Source of the DNA: Candidatus Bathyarchaeota archaeon
GTDB lineage: Archaea; Thermoproteota; Bathyarchaeia; TCS64
Reading direction: 5' to 3'
NCBI GenBank assembly: GCA_016934355.1
Contig: JAFGTA010000076.1
Span: 1 to 55,355, forward strand
DNA length: 55,355 bases
Made by a program: the position numbers and the translations under genes. Of the stretch, positions 1 through 7,861 are shown piece by piece (the first letter of the stretch is position 1; each line of letters begins with the position of its first letter). The notes beneath the pieces are model-generated. The model did not search any database, was not told the origin of the DNA, and saw nothing but the letters and a program-made list of their open reading frames with translations.

Positions 1-77
1 ATAACTCAATTCTTGATAAAAACTACTGAAAAGAATTAAGAAGCCATAATAATGACCCATTGGGTAAAATAGGAAAG

Positions 78-161
78 CGCAGGGAGTGGGATTCGAACCC
101 ACGGTCCCGTTAGGGAACCAGTTTTCAAGACTGGCGCCGTAGTCCGCTTGGCTACCCCTGC
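78..161 (-). tRNA. tRNA-Ser (anticodon UGA)
   Basis: Read on the minus strand this folds as a tRNA with a long variable arm, as serine tRNAs have. The acceptor stem pairs GCAGGGG with TCCCTGC (last pair G-U). The anticodon stem CCAGT/ACTGG encloses loop CTTGAAA, giving anticodon TGA. The T-arm contains GGTTCGAATCC. The discriminator base is G and the CCA tail is not encoded. No intron is seen. Confidence 0.95.
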
Positions 162-194
162 CCACCCACCAAGATACGCTGCCCACAGATAAAA

Positions 195-632
195 CTAGTC
201 GCCCAGAAACTCCTCGATACGCAGCTGGTTAAGCAACGGAGTAACCACCACACTCACCCTCGGCACCTCCCCCGGACGAATATACAGCTTGGCGCTGCTC
301 TTCACCACCACAAGCTTATCATCCGTGTACGCCACCTCGTTCAAGCCATCCAGCAGCGCCTTCTCAAGGTTATCCAAGTCAGGTGTAGTCACAACGTAGT
401 TGTCCACGCGGCGGCTCTTCGGCCTCCGCAGGTAGAACCCCAGAGTCAAAGCCACGGGGCAGTCCAAGGGCTCATCGAAGTGCTTCCCCGCCTCCTCACG
501 CACAAGCTTCTCCCAAGCCATCACCTTCTTCGGCGTGTAGCTCCACGTCCTCCCGCCCTTCCTCACAGTACGGGGCCTCGCCTTGGGCACAGGGTCACCC
601 TCTACCTCGAAGCTTATGCGCTGCATACCCAC
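195..632 (-). CDS. RusA-family Holliday junction resolvase
   Basis: A 145-residue protein resembling RusA crossover-junction endodeoxyribonucleases, small dimeric Mg-dependent enzymes that cut four-way DNA junctions. The family pattern is visible: N-terminal GDPVPKARPR (residues about 12-21), then TPDLDNLEKALLDGLN with the acidic residues and lysine expected at the active site, and TDDKLV further on. Length fits the family. Most RusA proteins are phage-derived, and this one lies 33 bp from a tRNA-Ser gene, a common integration target, so a mobile origin is plausible but no other phage gene is adjacent. It is followed on the same strand by unrelated housekeeping genes. Confidence 0.85.
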   Translation of the reverse strand: MGMQRISFEVEGDPVPKARPRTVRKGGRTWSYTPKKVMAWEKLVREEAGKHFDEPLDCPVALTLGFYLRRPKSRRVDNYVVTTPDLDNLEKALLDGLNEVAYTDDKLVVVKSSAKLYIRPGEVPRVSVVVTPLLNQLRIEEFLGD

Positions 633-664
633 ACTTAGACTGTGGACCTCTAAAGAGGCTTGTC

Positions 665-1411
665 CTAGTAGAGCAGCAATACAAGCAACACGCTGATGAG
701 CCCCGTCAGGTAGATGCCGTCGAAGGTGCCGGCGCCGCCGATGCTCGCCACGGGCGCACCGATCTCAGGCAGCTTACTCAGGTTCAGCAGGTCGGCGCCG
801 ATCAACGCCCCCACGGTGCCGCCGACGTACGCTATCTGGGTGGGGCAGCTCATGGGGCTCACCAAGTCCACGAGCAGCGTGAACAACGCCGTCGCCGCCG
901 GAGGCAGGAACATGGGCGTCGCGATGCCCAGCCCCTTGATGACCTTGGCTTTACTGTGGGTGATGAAAGTCACTGCGATGAGCACGGCGAGGAGTTGCAT
1001 GTATGACGTCAGCGGGTCAGCAGAGCACGCGGGGATGCTCCAGAGCACCAGGTACACGGAGATCAGCAGGGGCACAACGGCGCCGCCGAGGTTCACCGTA
1101 ATGACGGTGCGCCTGATCCCTATCTCCATCCGGGGCACCCTCCAGGTCACCATCCAGAAACGAACCTCCCTGTACGTTTGGATGGGGACACGCGCCTCCA
1201 CCGACGTCAGAGGCACGTTGACGTAGCTGCCCACTAGGCTCAGGAACATCACTGCGCCGAACAGCTCAGGAGGCAGCCCAATATGCTCCACCAGCAGGTT
1301 CCTGAAGAACACCGTTAGCCCAGGCACCACCGCGATGGACAGCACCAGCAGCACCCCAAGGTAGAGGTAGCTGAAAGGCCTGAACACGTATCGGCGGGGC
1401 CCAGAAGCCAA
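665..1411 (-). CDS. DUF1614 family membrane protein
   Basis: A 248-residue polytopic protein with about six hydrophobic segments. It resembles the DUF1614 family: an N-terminal membrane segment, then a conserved block SLVGSYVNVPLTSVEA around residues 57-72, and a Gly-rich C-terminal part containing APVASIGGAGTFDGIYLTGL. The family occurs in archaea and some bacteria and has no established function that I know. The start ATG gives a short basic cytoplasmic lead before the first membrane span. It is the last part of a leftward gene string with the TatD nuclease. Confidence 0.75.
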   Translation of the reverse strand: MASGPRRYVFRPFSYLYLGVLLVLSIAVVPGLTVFFRNLLVEHIGLPPELFGAVMFLSLVGSYVNVPLTSVEARVPIQTYREVRFWMVTWRVPRMEIGIRRTVITVNLGGAVVPLLISVYLVLWSIPACSADPLTSYMQLLAVLIAVTFITHSKAKVIKGLGIATPMFLPPAATALFTLLVDLVSPMSCPTQIAYVGGTVGALIGADLLNLSKLPEIGAPVASIGGAGTFDGIYLTGLISVLLVLLLY

Positions 1412-1434
1412 AGACTCACGCTCCGAGCCTGAAC

Positions 1435-2190
1435 CTACGGAGCGACCCGGAATAAGGTTTCGGTGTTACGGGTAGCGACCCGCGCTACCTCCCCCGGCTC
1501 CATACCCTTAAGCTCAGCCAACGCGTGAACCGTCAACCAGACATCCGCCGGCTCAGACCTCCTGTCCAGCCTCCTCAGGTAGACCGGCGAATCCGTCTCC
1601 ACCAGTATCCGCTCCATCGGCGCCTCGGCGAGCACCGCCCTGTGCCCCTTGCTGTACTCGGCGGCCGGCGTCGCAGAGATATAGTAACCCGAGTCCAGTA
1701 TTCCCCTCAGCGTCTTCAGCGGCCCGTCGTACCAGTGGAACACGGCCCCAGCGACGTCCCTACTCCTCAATAACTCCAGCGAGTCCCTGTATGCCGAGCG
1801 GCTGTGAACCGACACAGGGAGACCGTTCTCCGCCGCGGCGTCCAGAAGCCCCGCGTAGAGCCGCCTCTGCCGCTCCCTCACCTCAGGCGGCTTCGCGAAG
1901 GGGTAAGCGTAGTCGAGACCAATCTCCCCGATCAACCTGGTTCTACAGGCGTTCTCAGCGACGAACCGCAGCGCCTCATCGACGTCCACCTTCAGAGCAT
2001 CAGCCGGGTGCACTCCTATCCCCGGATAAACGACGCCGGGATGCCTCTCCGCGATGCCCAGCGTCTGGATCGAAGACTCGATGTTGCCGCCCACGGCCAC
2101 TATGGCGTCGACGCCGGACTCCTTCGCCCTGTCTATGACGGCCTCGTCGTAGCCTTCGAGGTGGACGTGTGAGTCTATGACGCGTCTCAA
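1435..2190 (-). CDS. TatD family metal-dependent hydrolase
   Basis: A 251-residue TIM-barrel hydrolase of the TatD/YcfH type, a family of metal-dependent deoxyribonucleases. Metal ligands can be read off in order: DSHVHL near residues 6-11, GEIGLD near 93, VSVHS near 127, AVFHW near 149 and ETDSP near 198. Length and motif order match the family. It lies in a leftward run between the DUF1614 protein and a small membrane protein with short gaps. The nuclease substrate in this organism cannot be told from sequence. Confidence 0.9.
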   Translation of the reverse strand: MRRVIDSHVHLEGYDEAVIDRAKESGVDAIVAVGGNIESSIQTLGIAERHPGVVYPGIGVHPADALKVDVDEALRFVAENACRTRLIGEIGLDYAYPFAKPPEVRERQRRLYAGLLDAAAENGLPVSVHSRSAYRDSLELLRSRDVAGAVFHWYDGPLKTLRGILDSGYYISATPAAEYSKGHRAVLAEAPMERILVETDSPVYLRRLDRRSEPADVWLTVHALAELKGMEPGEVARVATRNTETLFRVAP

Positions 2191-2207
2191 GAAACCCGCT
2201 CCAAGGG

Positions 2208-2516
2208 TCAGCTTATCTTCTCTATGCTGATGTCGAACTCGGCCCAGTTCCTGTTCCTGCTCCGGTAGGTGACCCTGTAGGTCTCGTCCAGCTCGAAGTC
2301 GTAGAGACCCTTGAACTTGAGCTTGCCCACGCCGTAGCTGAACACGATGGTGGTCTCGTTGTCACCGCTCACGAAGGTCTCGAACACCTTTGCCTCCCAC
2401 ACCTGCTTCGGCGGGTTTAGGTAGTTGTAGGACGCCACGAGGAACACGGCGGCCACTAGGAGCAGCGCCCCCAGCAGAGCCGCCCGCTCCCTTCCGTCCA
2501 TCTCGCCGAGATTCAT
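2208..2516 (-). CDS. small single-span membrane protein, unknown function
   Basis: A 102-residue protein that I do not recognise. The open frame extends further upstream, but the ATG at 2516 is preferred because the extra upstream residues are low-complexity Arg/Gly text that overlaps the 3' end of the upstream glycosyltransferase. From that start there is a polar N-terminus (MNLGEMDGRE), one strong hydrophobic segment at about residues 12-31, then a soluble domain rich in beta-type residues with repeated aromatic positions. This looks like an anchored extracytoplasmic beta domain. It is probably co-transcribed with the neighbouring transferase. Confidence 0.6.
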   Translation of the reverse strand: MNLGEMDGRERAALLGALLLVAAVFLVASYNYLNPPKQVWEAKVFETFVSGDNETTIVFSYGVGKLKFKGLYDFELDETYRVTYRSRNRNWAEFDISIEKIS

Positions 2517-2560
2517 ATCAACATCATTGCCCCTGCCCCCGTAAATAAAGTTCCCTATAC

Positions 2561-3592
2561 CTAAACATACGGCACAAGCAGCGCCGCCGCCACGCAGACA
2601 GCCGCCTCCAGCGCGACGAGGATTAGCGTCACCTGCCACTCGCTGAAGTCGCCTATCCTCATGACTACGTGGGTCAGACCTCCAATCTTTCCGTCCCTGG
2701 GCTTGACTGTGCCGTCCGGCTGGAGTATCCCGTAGCTCTCGGCCTCGAAGCCCGAAGCAGCCTTGAGCACAGCCTCCACCGCGTACGGGGCGAAGCAGAG
2801 GACTGCAAACTTCTCCATGTTACCTATGACGGCGACGCACGCACAGACGGCGCCGATAGTGTAGTTCAGGTCGCCCGGGAACACCTTGGCGGGGTACCAG
2901 TTGTACCTGAGGAACGCGAGGAGAGCCGCCGCGAAGCAGAGAGCGATCATCGCGGCGTTGTAGTGCCCCCTGTGATACGCGTAGAGCCCCAGCGAGAGAT
3001 GCAGGACGACGCCCATCCCCGCCTCCAAGCCGTTGAACCCCGCGAGGAAGTTGGTGGCGTTGCTGCAGCACAGCACGGCGACGGGCACCAGCACGAGGGG
3101 GTACCAGAGCCCCATCTCGACGCGGCCTATGAACGGCAGCGTCATCCTGCTCACGCCTGCGTTAACCGCCGCGAGGGGCACCGCCGCCGGCAGCGGCAGG
3201 AAGAAGTAGAGCCACCGCGGGATGCCTATCTTCTTGTACTGCTCGAAGAAGCCCTCCCCCTCCCGCTTCTTCATGAGGGCGGTGAGGGTGTCGAAGATGC
3301 CCATGAGGGTGATTATAAGGATGGTGTTCAGACTCGCCAGTATGTAGATTATGCCGCTGAGCCTAGGAGGCATGAATATCTCGACGCCTATGAAGAAGAA
3401 GACTCCCATGAGGAACCCCACTATGACGCCGGGGCCGCCCATGTCCGCCACCTCTGTCTTCTCGGCCTTCATTATGTCCCTGCCCACGATGCCCGCCTTA
3501 TGCATGTACCTGTTGAAGTACGGGATTAGCACGTAGCTTATGGCGAAGCTGAACGAGACTGCTCCCACGATGCTTACAGCGACTGTGTTCAA
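2561..3592 (-). CDS. GlcNAc-1-phosphate transferase (ALG7/MraY superfamily)
   Basis: A 343-residue polytopic membrane enzyme of glycosyltransferase family 4 (MraY/WecA/ALG7). Such enzymes move a sugar-1-phosphate from a UDP-sugar onto dolichyl phosphate, the first step of archaeal N-glycosylation. The motif NATNFLAGFNGLEAG (about residues 177-191) resembles eukaryotic and archaeal ALG7 enzymes more than bacterial MraY. PAKVFPGDLNYTIGA (about 235-249) is the second conserved block. About ten hydrophobic segments are visible. The start is TTG, only 18 bp from the divergent TTG of the radical SAM gene, so the two share a very short promoter region. No other glycosylation gene is adjacent. Confidence 0.85.
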   Translation of the reverse strand: MNTVAVSIVGAVSFSFAISYVLIPYFNRYMHKAGIVGRDIMKAEKTEVADMGGPGVIVGFLMGVFFFIGVEIFMPPRLSGIIYILASLNTILIITLMGIFDTLTALMKKREGEGFFEQYKKIGIPRWLYFFLPLPAAVPLAAVNAGVSRMTLPFIGRVEMGLWYPLVLVPVAVLCCSNATNFLAGFNGLEAGMGVVLHLSLGLYAYHRGHYNAAMIALCFAAALLAFLRYNWYPAKVFPGDLNYTIGAVCACVAVIGNMEKFAVLCFAPYAVEAVLKAASGFEAESYGILQPDGTVKPRDGKIGGLTHVVMRIGDFSEWQVTLILVALEAAVCVAAALLVPYV

Positions 3593-3610
3593 GGGTTACC
3601 CAAACCCATA

Positions 3611-5248
3611 TTGCCAAGCTATTTTATCATACTTACCCTGAAACAGCCCCCAGCGGAGACCCTAGCATTGAACGCCCTCATCGTAGACGCCCTCGCCTCG
3701 GGGAAAGGAACACGGAAGACCACCAGAGACGTCATAGGGGCGGGGCCCAGGACTGTAGCGGGCGTCCTAGAGGCGCACGGCGTCGAGACACTGATTACCC
3801 CCGTAGAGCGGTACCTCTCAAAGCCAGGGACAGGCTACGACGTGCTGCTCGTCAGCGGGATGACCAGCGACATGCAGGCGCTCCAGAAGACGGTCAAGAC
3901 ATGGAGGAGACAGGGCGGCGGCCCCGTCGTCCTAGGCGGCCCCGCTGCGGGGGAGCCCGAGAGAGCCCTCCGGAAGACAGGCGCAGATATCGCCGTCATT
4001 GGGGCGGGCGAGGAATCCCTGTCCCAGCTCCTTGAGCTTGGCATCCAGGACGCCGGAGAGGATGAGCTTGCGTCGGTCAAGAGCGTCGCGTACAGGACCC
4101 GTGGCGGCGTCAGGGTTAACCCGCTGAGGCCCGTCCAGGGCAGGGAGATATTCACGATGTACAGGCCCTCGACCCGCCGCGTCACGGACTACCCCCTCTA
4201 CTACGCGGCACGCGTCTACGTCGAGGCCGTAAGGGGCTGCAGCAACTACCACCGGGCGCGGCTCGGCCCCCTCGGCGAGACATGCACCTACTGTGAGCGT
4301 TGCACCGAGACGGGGCTCACCGAGAGGTACGACTGCCCCGCGGGGATTCCGCCGGGGTGCGGCTACTGCTCGGTGCCGAGCCTGTACGGCCCCCCGAAGT
4401 CCAGACCGGCGAAGCTGATACGTGAGGAGGTGAGGGAGCTGCTGGACCTGGGAGTCCACAGGGTGGTGCTCAGCGCCCCCGGGTTCCTAGACTACGGGAG
4501 GGACATGCTCGTCGAGCCTGAGCCCCTCACAGACCCGCGGAGCCCGGAGCCCAACTACGAGGCGGTGGAGGAGCTGCTCCACGGCTTGACGGCGCTGCCG
4601 CAGGTCGCAGACGGCGACGCGTCGATAATGCTTGAGAACATCAAGGCCGCGCTCGTGACCGAGAGGGCCGCAGAGCTACTGGGCGCATACCTCGGCGGTA
4701 CGCCAATTAACGTGGGCTTCGAGACCGGCTCCGACGAGCACAGCCTGATGCTGGGGCGCCCCGACACGCCGTCGGAGACACTGGTCGCCCTGAGACGGCT
4801 GAAGAGGTCGGGTCTCAAACCTTACGTCTACTTCATACACGGGTTGCCCGGTCAAACCGAGGAGACAGTGGACGCTACTGTGGATATGATAAAGAGGAGC
4901 ATGAGATCAGGCTCCGAGAGGGTGATACTCTACAGGTTCCAGTCTCTCCCACGATCAGCTTTCGCTGGGTGCCCCTCAGGGCCCCCGGCGGCGAAAGACT
5001 CTCTCAGCCACAGGATATACGCGGCTGCTCAGGAGGCCAATAAGTCAAGCAAGGAGGCTCAGGTGGGGCACGTCGTGCGGGTTGTCGTGGCTGAGAGATA
5101 TGACCGTGACCACCGGCTCTATGTGGCGTATCCGTTGAGGCATGGCCCCGTCGTTCTTCTGGAGGGGTTCAGGGGAGATGTGGGAGATGTGCTGGACGTG
5201 AGGATCACAGGTGTAGCGTCTGACAGGATGGTTACTGCGGCGGCGTAG
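3611..5248 (+). CDS. B12-binding/radical SAM protein with C-terminal TRAM-like domain
   Basis: A 545-residue protein. Residues about 1-140 form a B12-binding-like Rossmann region (VLLVSGMTSD, VVLGGPAAGEPER, IAVIGAGEES). The central region is radical SAM-like: it has many cysteines, including two CxxC pairs (CTYC, CERC) and then CPAGIPPGCGYC, where the spacing is C-x7-C-x2-C rather than the usual C-x3-C-x2-C. Later blocks NVGFETGSDE and VYFIHGLPGQTEETV are typical of the radical SAM barrel. The last 65 or so residues resemble a TRAM RNA-binding domain, as in methylthiotransferases. I infer a SAM-radical enzyme acting on an RNA or protein; the substrate is unknown. Start is TTG. Confidence 0.8.
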   Translation: MPSYFIILTLKQPPAETLALNALIVDALASGKGTRKTTRDVIGAGPRTVAGVLEAHGVETLITPVERYLSKPGTGYDVLLVSGMTSDMQALQKTVKTWRRQGGGPVVLGGPAAGEPERALRKTGADIAVIGAGEESLSQLLELGIQDAGEDELASVKSVAYRTRGGVRVNPLRPVQGREIFTMYRPSTRRVTDYPLYYAARVYVEAVRGCSNYHRARLGPLGETCTYCERCTETGLTERYDCPAGIPPGCGYCSVPSLYGPPKSRPAKLIREEVRELLDLGVHRVVLSAPGFLDYGRDMLVEPEPLTDPRSPEPNYEAVEELLHGLTALPQVADGDASIMLENIKAALVTERAAELLGAYLGGTPINVGFETGSDEHSLMLGRPDTPSETLVALRRLKRSGLKPYVYFIHGLPGQTEETVDATVDMIKRSMRSGSERVILYRFQSLPRSAFAGCPSGPPAAKDSLSHRIYAAAQEANKSSKEAQVGHVVRVVVAERYDRDHRLYVAYPLRHGPVVLLEGFRGDVGDVLDVRITGVASDRMVTAAA

Positions 5249-5254
5249 CCACTG

Positions 5255-5281
5255 TTTACTTTTTTAAAAATGTTCTTTTTT
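5255..5281 (+). terminator. T-rich transcription terminator after the radical SAM gene
   Basis: Two T tracts (5260-5265 and 5276-5281) lie just downstream of the radical SAM stop codon. Archaeal RNA polymerase terminates at such U-rich runs without needing a hairpin. The following 300 bp are AT-rich and non-coding. Confidence 0.55.
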
Positions 5282-5572
5282 CAATATTATCGTTGATCTT
5301 ATGAAGCGGTGGACTGTAAGCGAGAATCATTGTATGTTTTCAATTTTCTTTTAAATTTCCGCTATAAACTTTTCATTACTTTAACCCATTGGTGATTATC
5401 AAAATATTACTGGTCACGCTTCTCCTCGCCCGTTCAGTCCACTGTAATTAATTGTGAGAAAACAACTCTTAGATTAATCGAATCATTCAAGTTTTTTAGC
5501 TTTGTTTACCGTGTTTACGGTTTATCCTGTGAAATGATGGAGAAACTGGATTGTTCATTGAAAATGTAATGA
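5282..5572. other. AT-rich intergenic region upstream of nrdD
   Basis: About 290 bp with no convincing reading frame. It is markedly more AT-rich than the flanking genes. I see no RNA gene or repeat family in it. It ends at the TATA element of the nrdD promoter. Confidence 0.5.
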
Positions 5573-5580
5573 TTTATATT
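5573..5580 (+). promoter_or_regulatory. TATA box of the nrdDG operon
   Basis: TTTATATT fits an archaeal TATA element. Transcription would start about 25 bp downstream, near 5605. That places the two palindromic boxes described next over the region between TATA and start site and just past it, a position that would block transcription when occupied. Confidence 0.6.
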
Positions 5581-5585
5581 ACTCA

Positions 5586-5632
5586 CCACTACCCATAGTG
5601 GGTGGAAGACAGGTAGCCACTACCTGTAGTGG
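5586..5632 (+). promoter_or_regulatory. tandem NrdR-type boxes
   Basis: Two 16-bp palindromes, CCACTACCCATAGTGG (5586-5601) and CCACTACCTGTAGTGG (5617-5632), share the form CCACTA-N4-TAGTGG. The bacterial NrdR box core is CACTA-N4-TAGTG. The sites are offset by exactly 31 bp (15-bp spacer), the three-helical-turn arrangement typical of NrdR box pairs. They lie directly upstream of ribonucleotide reductase genes, the known NrdR targets. No nrdR gene is in this window. Confidence 0.75.
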
Positions 5633-5660
5633 AAACTGAAGGAAGGGGGAGTCATCATAT

Positions 5661-5705
5661 ATGATTAAACTAGCCGATAGTCCGCATCTCACGCGGACGC
5701 CTTGA
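5661..5705 (+). CDS. 14-codon leader ORF overlapping the nrdD start
   Basis: A short frame (MIKLADSPHLTRTP) begins with ATG 8-18 bp downstream of a purine-rich sequence GGAAGGGGGAG (5641-5651). Its TGA stop overlaps the TTG start of nrdD in the sequence TTGA. nrdD itself has no visible ribosome binding site, so translation may be coupled through this leader. An inverted repeat GTCCGC/GCGGAC (5680-5685 and 5693-5698) lies inside it, and a palindrome ATCATATATGAT (5654-5665) covers its start. Expression is not proven. Confidence 0.4.
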   Translation: MIKLADSPHLTRTP

Positions 5706-7861
5706 TTTCCATACGTGGCCAAAATATTGGAAGTGAGAGAGTGTATTACGTTAGAAAACGGGACGGAAAACTAGCAGAATTTGATACGACTAGAATTGAG
5801 AATGCTATCGGTAAGGCGGCGAGAGCCGTGGGTGAGGGTGACCAGGAGATGGCCGCTGGGCTTAGCCACCTGGTTATGAGTGAGCTCAAGGAAAGGTTCG
5901 GCGACGACGGATGCCCCACCGTCGAAGAGATACAGGACATCGTCGAGGAGACGATTATCAAGAGCGGGTTCGCCCGGACCGCCAAGGCGTACATTCTGTA
6001 CAGGAGGAAGCAGCAGGAGCTGAGGGAGCTTGCCGCCGAGCTCAGCTCCGACGATATGGTTGAGAAGTACCTCATGGTGGACGACTGGAGGATCAGGGAG
6101 AACAGCAACATGAGCTACAGCCTCCAGGGACTCAACAACTATATCTCAAGCAACGTAATCGGCCGGTACTGGATCAACCGCATCTATCCGTCCAACATCA
6201 GAAAAGCCCACAGCAGCGGCGACATCCACCTCCACGACCTAGCCGTGCTAGGCCCCTACTGTGTCGGCTGGGACCTCCCAGATCTATTATTATCCGGGTT
6301 CAAAGGCGTGGCGGGGAAGATATCCAGCAGGCCCGCTAAACATCTGCGCACCGCGCTGGGGCAAATAGTGAACTTCTTCTACACGCTTCAGGGAGAGGCA
6401 GCCGGCGCCCAGGCGTTCAGCAACTTCGACTCCTACCTGGCGCCTTTCATCAGATACGATGGGCTGACGCAGAGAGAGGTTACTCAGGCGTTCCAGGAGT
6501 TCCTTTTCAACATCAACGTACCCACCAGGGTAGGGTTCCAGACACCGTTCACCAACGTCACGATGGATATGACCGTCCCGGGTTTCCTCAGGGACGAGCC
6601 TGTGGTTCTTGGGGGGAAGATACGTTCAGACACTTACGGGGACTTCCAGGAAGAGATGGACATGTTTAACGTGGGGTTCGCGGACGCCATGAGCGACGGC
6701 GACGCCGTGGGCAGGGTGTTCACCTTCCCCATCGTCACGTACAGCCTCACCCGGGACTTTGACTGGGAGAGCTCCGTCTCCCGTAAGATTTTCGAGATGA
6801 CCGCCAAGTACGGCACCCCCTATTTCAGCAACTTCATCAACAGCGACATGAGCCCTGAGGACGTAAGGAGCATGTGCTGCCGTCTCAGGATCGATAACCG
6901 TGAGCTGCGGAAACGCGGCGGCGGACTGTTCGGCGCCAATCCGTTGACGGGAAGCATAGGCGTCGTTACGCTGAACCTGCCAAGGATCGGGTACACCGCG
7001 AAGACCGAGGACCGGTTCCTTGACCGCGTGGGGGCGCTCATGGACTTGGCGCGGGACAGCCTCGAGATCAAACGCAAGACCGTTGAGAAGCTGAGCGATA
7101 GCGGCCTGTACCCGTACAGCGCTTTCTACCTTAGGCACGTAAAGGAGGCGTACGGGTCGTTCTGGAAGAACCACTTCAGCACCATCGGACTGATAGGGAT
7201 GAACGAGGCTTTACAGAACCTCGTGGGCACCGGCATCGCGTCCCCTGAGGGACTCGGACTCGCAGAGAGAATCCTCCGATACATGCGTGACAGGCTCAGC
7301 GACTACCAGGAGGAGACGGGTAACATCTACAACCTGGAGGCGACACCGGCGGAGGGCACCACTTACAGGCTGGCTCGGATGGATAAGCAGAGATTCCCAA
7401 AGATCAGGGTCGCCAACGAGACCGAGCTGAGGCCGGGCGTGGAGCCGTTCTACACCAACAGCAGCCAGATGCCGGTGGACTCGTCGTCGGACCTGTTCGA
7501 GGTGCTGGAGCACCAGGACCACCTGCAGCCCCTGTACACCGGGGGGACCGTGTTCCACACCTTCCTCGGTGAGCGTCTGCACTCTTGGAGGGCCGCCGCG
7601 AGCCTCATACGGAAGATGGCTGAGAACACACGGATACCCTACTTCACGTTGACCCCGACGTTCAGCGTGTGCCCCACCCACGGATACATCTCAGGCGAGG
7701 CTTACACGTGCCCCACCTGCGGCGAGGAGTGCGAGGTCTACAGCAGGGTCGTGGGCTACATGCGCCCTGTGAAGCAGTGGAACGACGGCAAACAGGCAGA
7801 GTACATGGTCAGGAAGACCTTCGACGCCGCTGCTCCGCTCATTGAAGGGTACGATGATTGA
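5702..7861 (+). CDS. nrdD: anaerobic ribonucleoside-triphosphate reductase (class III)
   Basis: A 719-residue class III ribonucleotide reductase, which makes deoxynucleotides from NTPs under anoxic conditions with a glycyl radical. Residues about 15-105 are an ATP-cone for allosteric control (VRKRDGKLAEFDTTRIENAI). Near the C-terminus four cysteines (657, 670, 673, 677) form the zinc site (CPTCGEEC). The radical glycine is G685 in RVVGYMRPVKQWNDGK. The TTG start at 5702 gives the expected N-terminus; a GTG a few codons later is a possible alternative. nrdG overlaps the stop in TTGA, so the two are translationally coupled. Regulation by NrdR-type boxes is suggested upstream. Confidence 0.95.
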   Translation: MISIRGQNIGSERVYYVRKRDGKLAEFDTTRIENAIGKAARAVGEGDQEMAAGLSHLVMSELKERFGDDGCPTVEEIQDIVEETIIKSGFARTAKAYILYRRKQQELRELAAELSSDDMVEKYLMVDDWRIRENSNMSYSLQGLNNYISSNVIGRYWINRIYPSNIRKAHSSGDIHLHDLAVLGPYCVGWDLPDLLLSGFKGVAGKISSRPAKHLRTALGQIVNFFYTLQGEAAGAQAFSNFDSYLAPFIRYDGLTQREVTQAFQEFLFNINVPTRVGFQTPFTNVTMDMTVPGFLRDEPVVLGGKIRSDTYGDFQEEMDMFNVGFADAMSDGDAVGRVFTFPIVTYSLTRDFDWESSVSRKIFEMTAKYGTPYFSNFINSDMSPEDVRSMCCRLRIDNRELRKRGGGLFGANPLTGSIGVVTLNLPRIGYTAKTEDRFLDRVGALMDLARDSLEIKRKTVEKLSDSGLYPYSAFYLRHVKEAYGSFWKNHFSTIGLIGMNEALQNLVGTGIASPEGLGLAERILRYMRDRLSDYQEETGNIYNLEATPAEGTTYRLARMDKQRFPKIRVANETELRPGVEPFYTNSSQMPVDSSSDLFEVLEHQDHLQPLYTGGTVFHTFLGERLHSWRAAASLIRKMAENTRIPYFTLTPTFSVCPTHGYISGEAYTCPTCGEECEVYSRVVGYMRPVKQWNDGKQAEYMVRKTFDAAAPLIEGYDD

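Noticed and set aside
1791..2172. Arg/Pro-rich plus-strand frames of 115 and 122 residues
   Set aside because: They are shadows of the TatD gene, which has every catalytic residue in order.
2669..3529. 286-residue plus-strand frame opposite the GlcNAc-1-P transferase
   Set aside because: Its sequence is a Glu/His/Arg-rich shadow of a real membrane protein with clear family motifs on the other strand.
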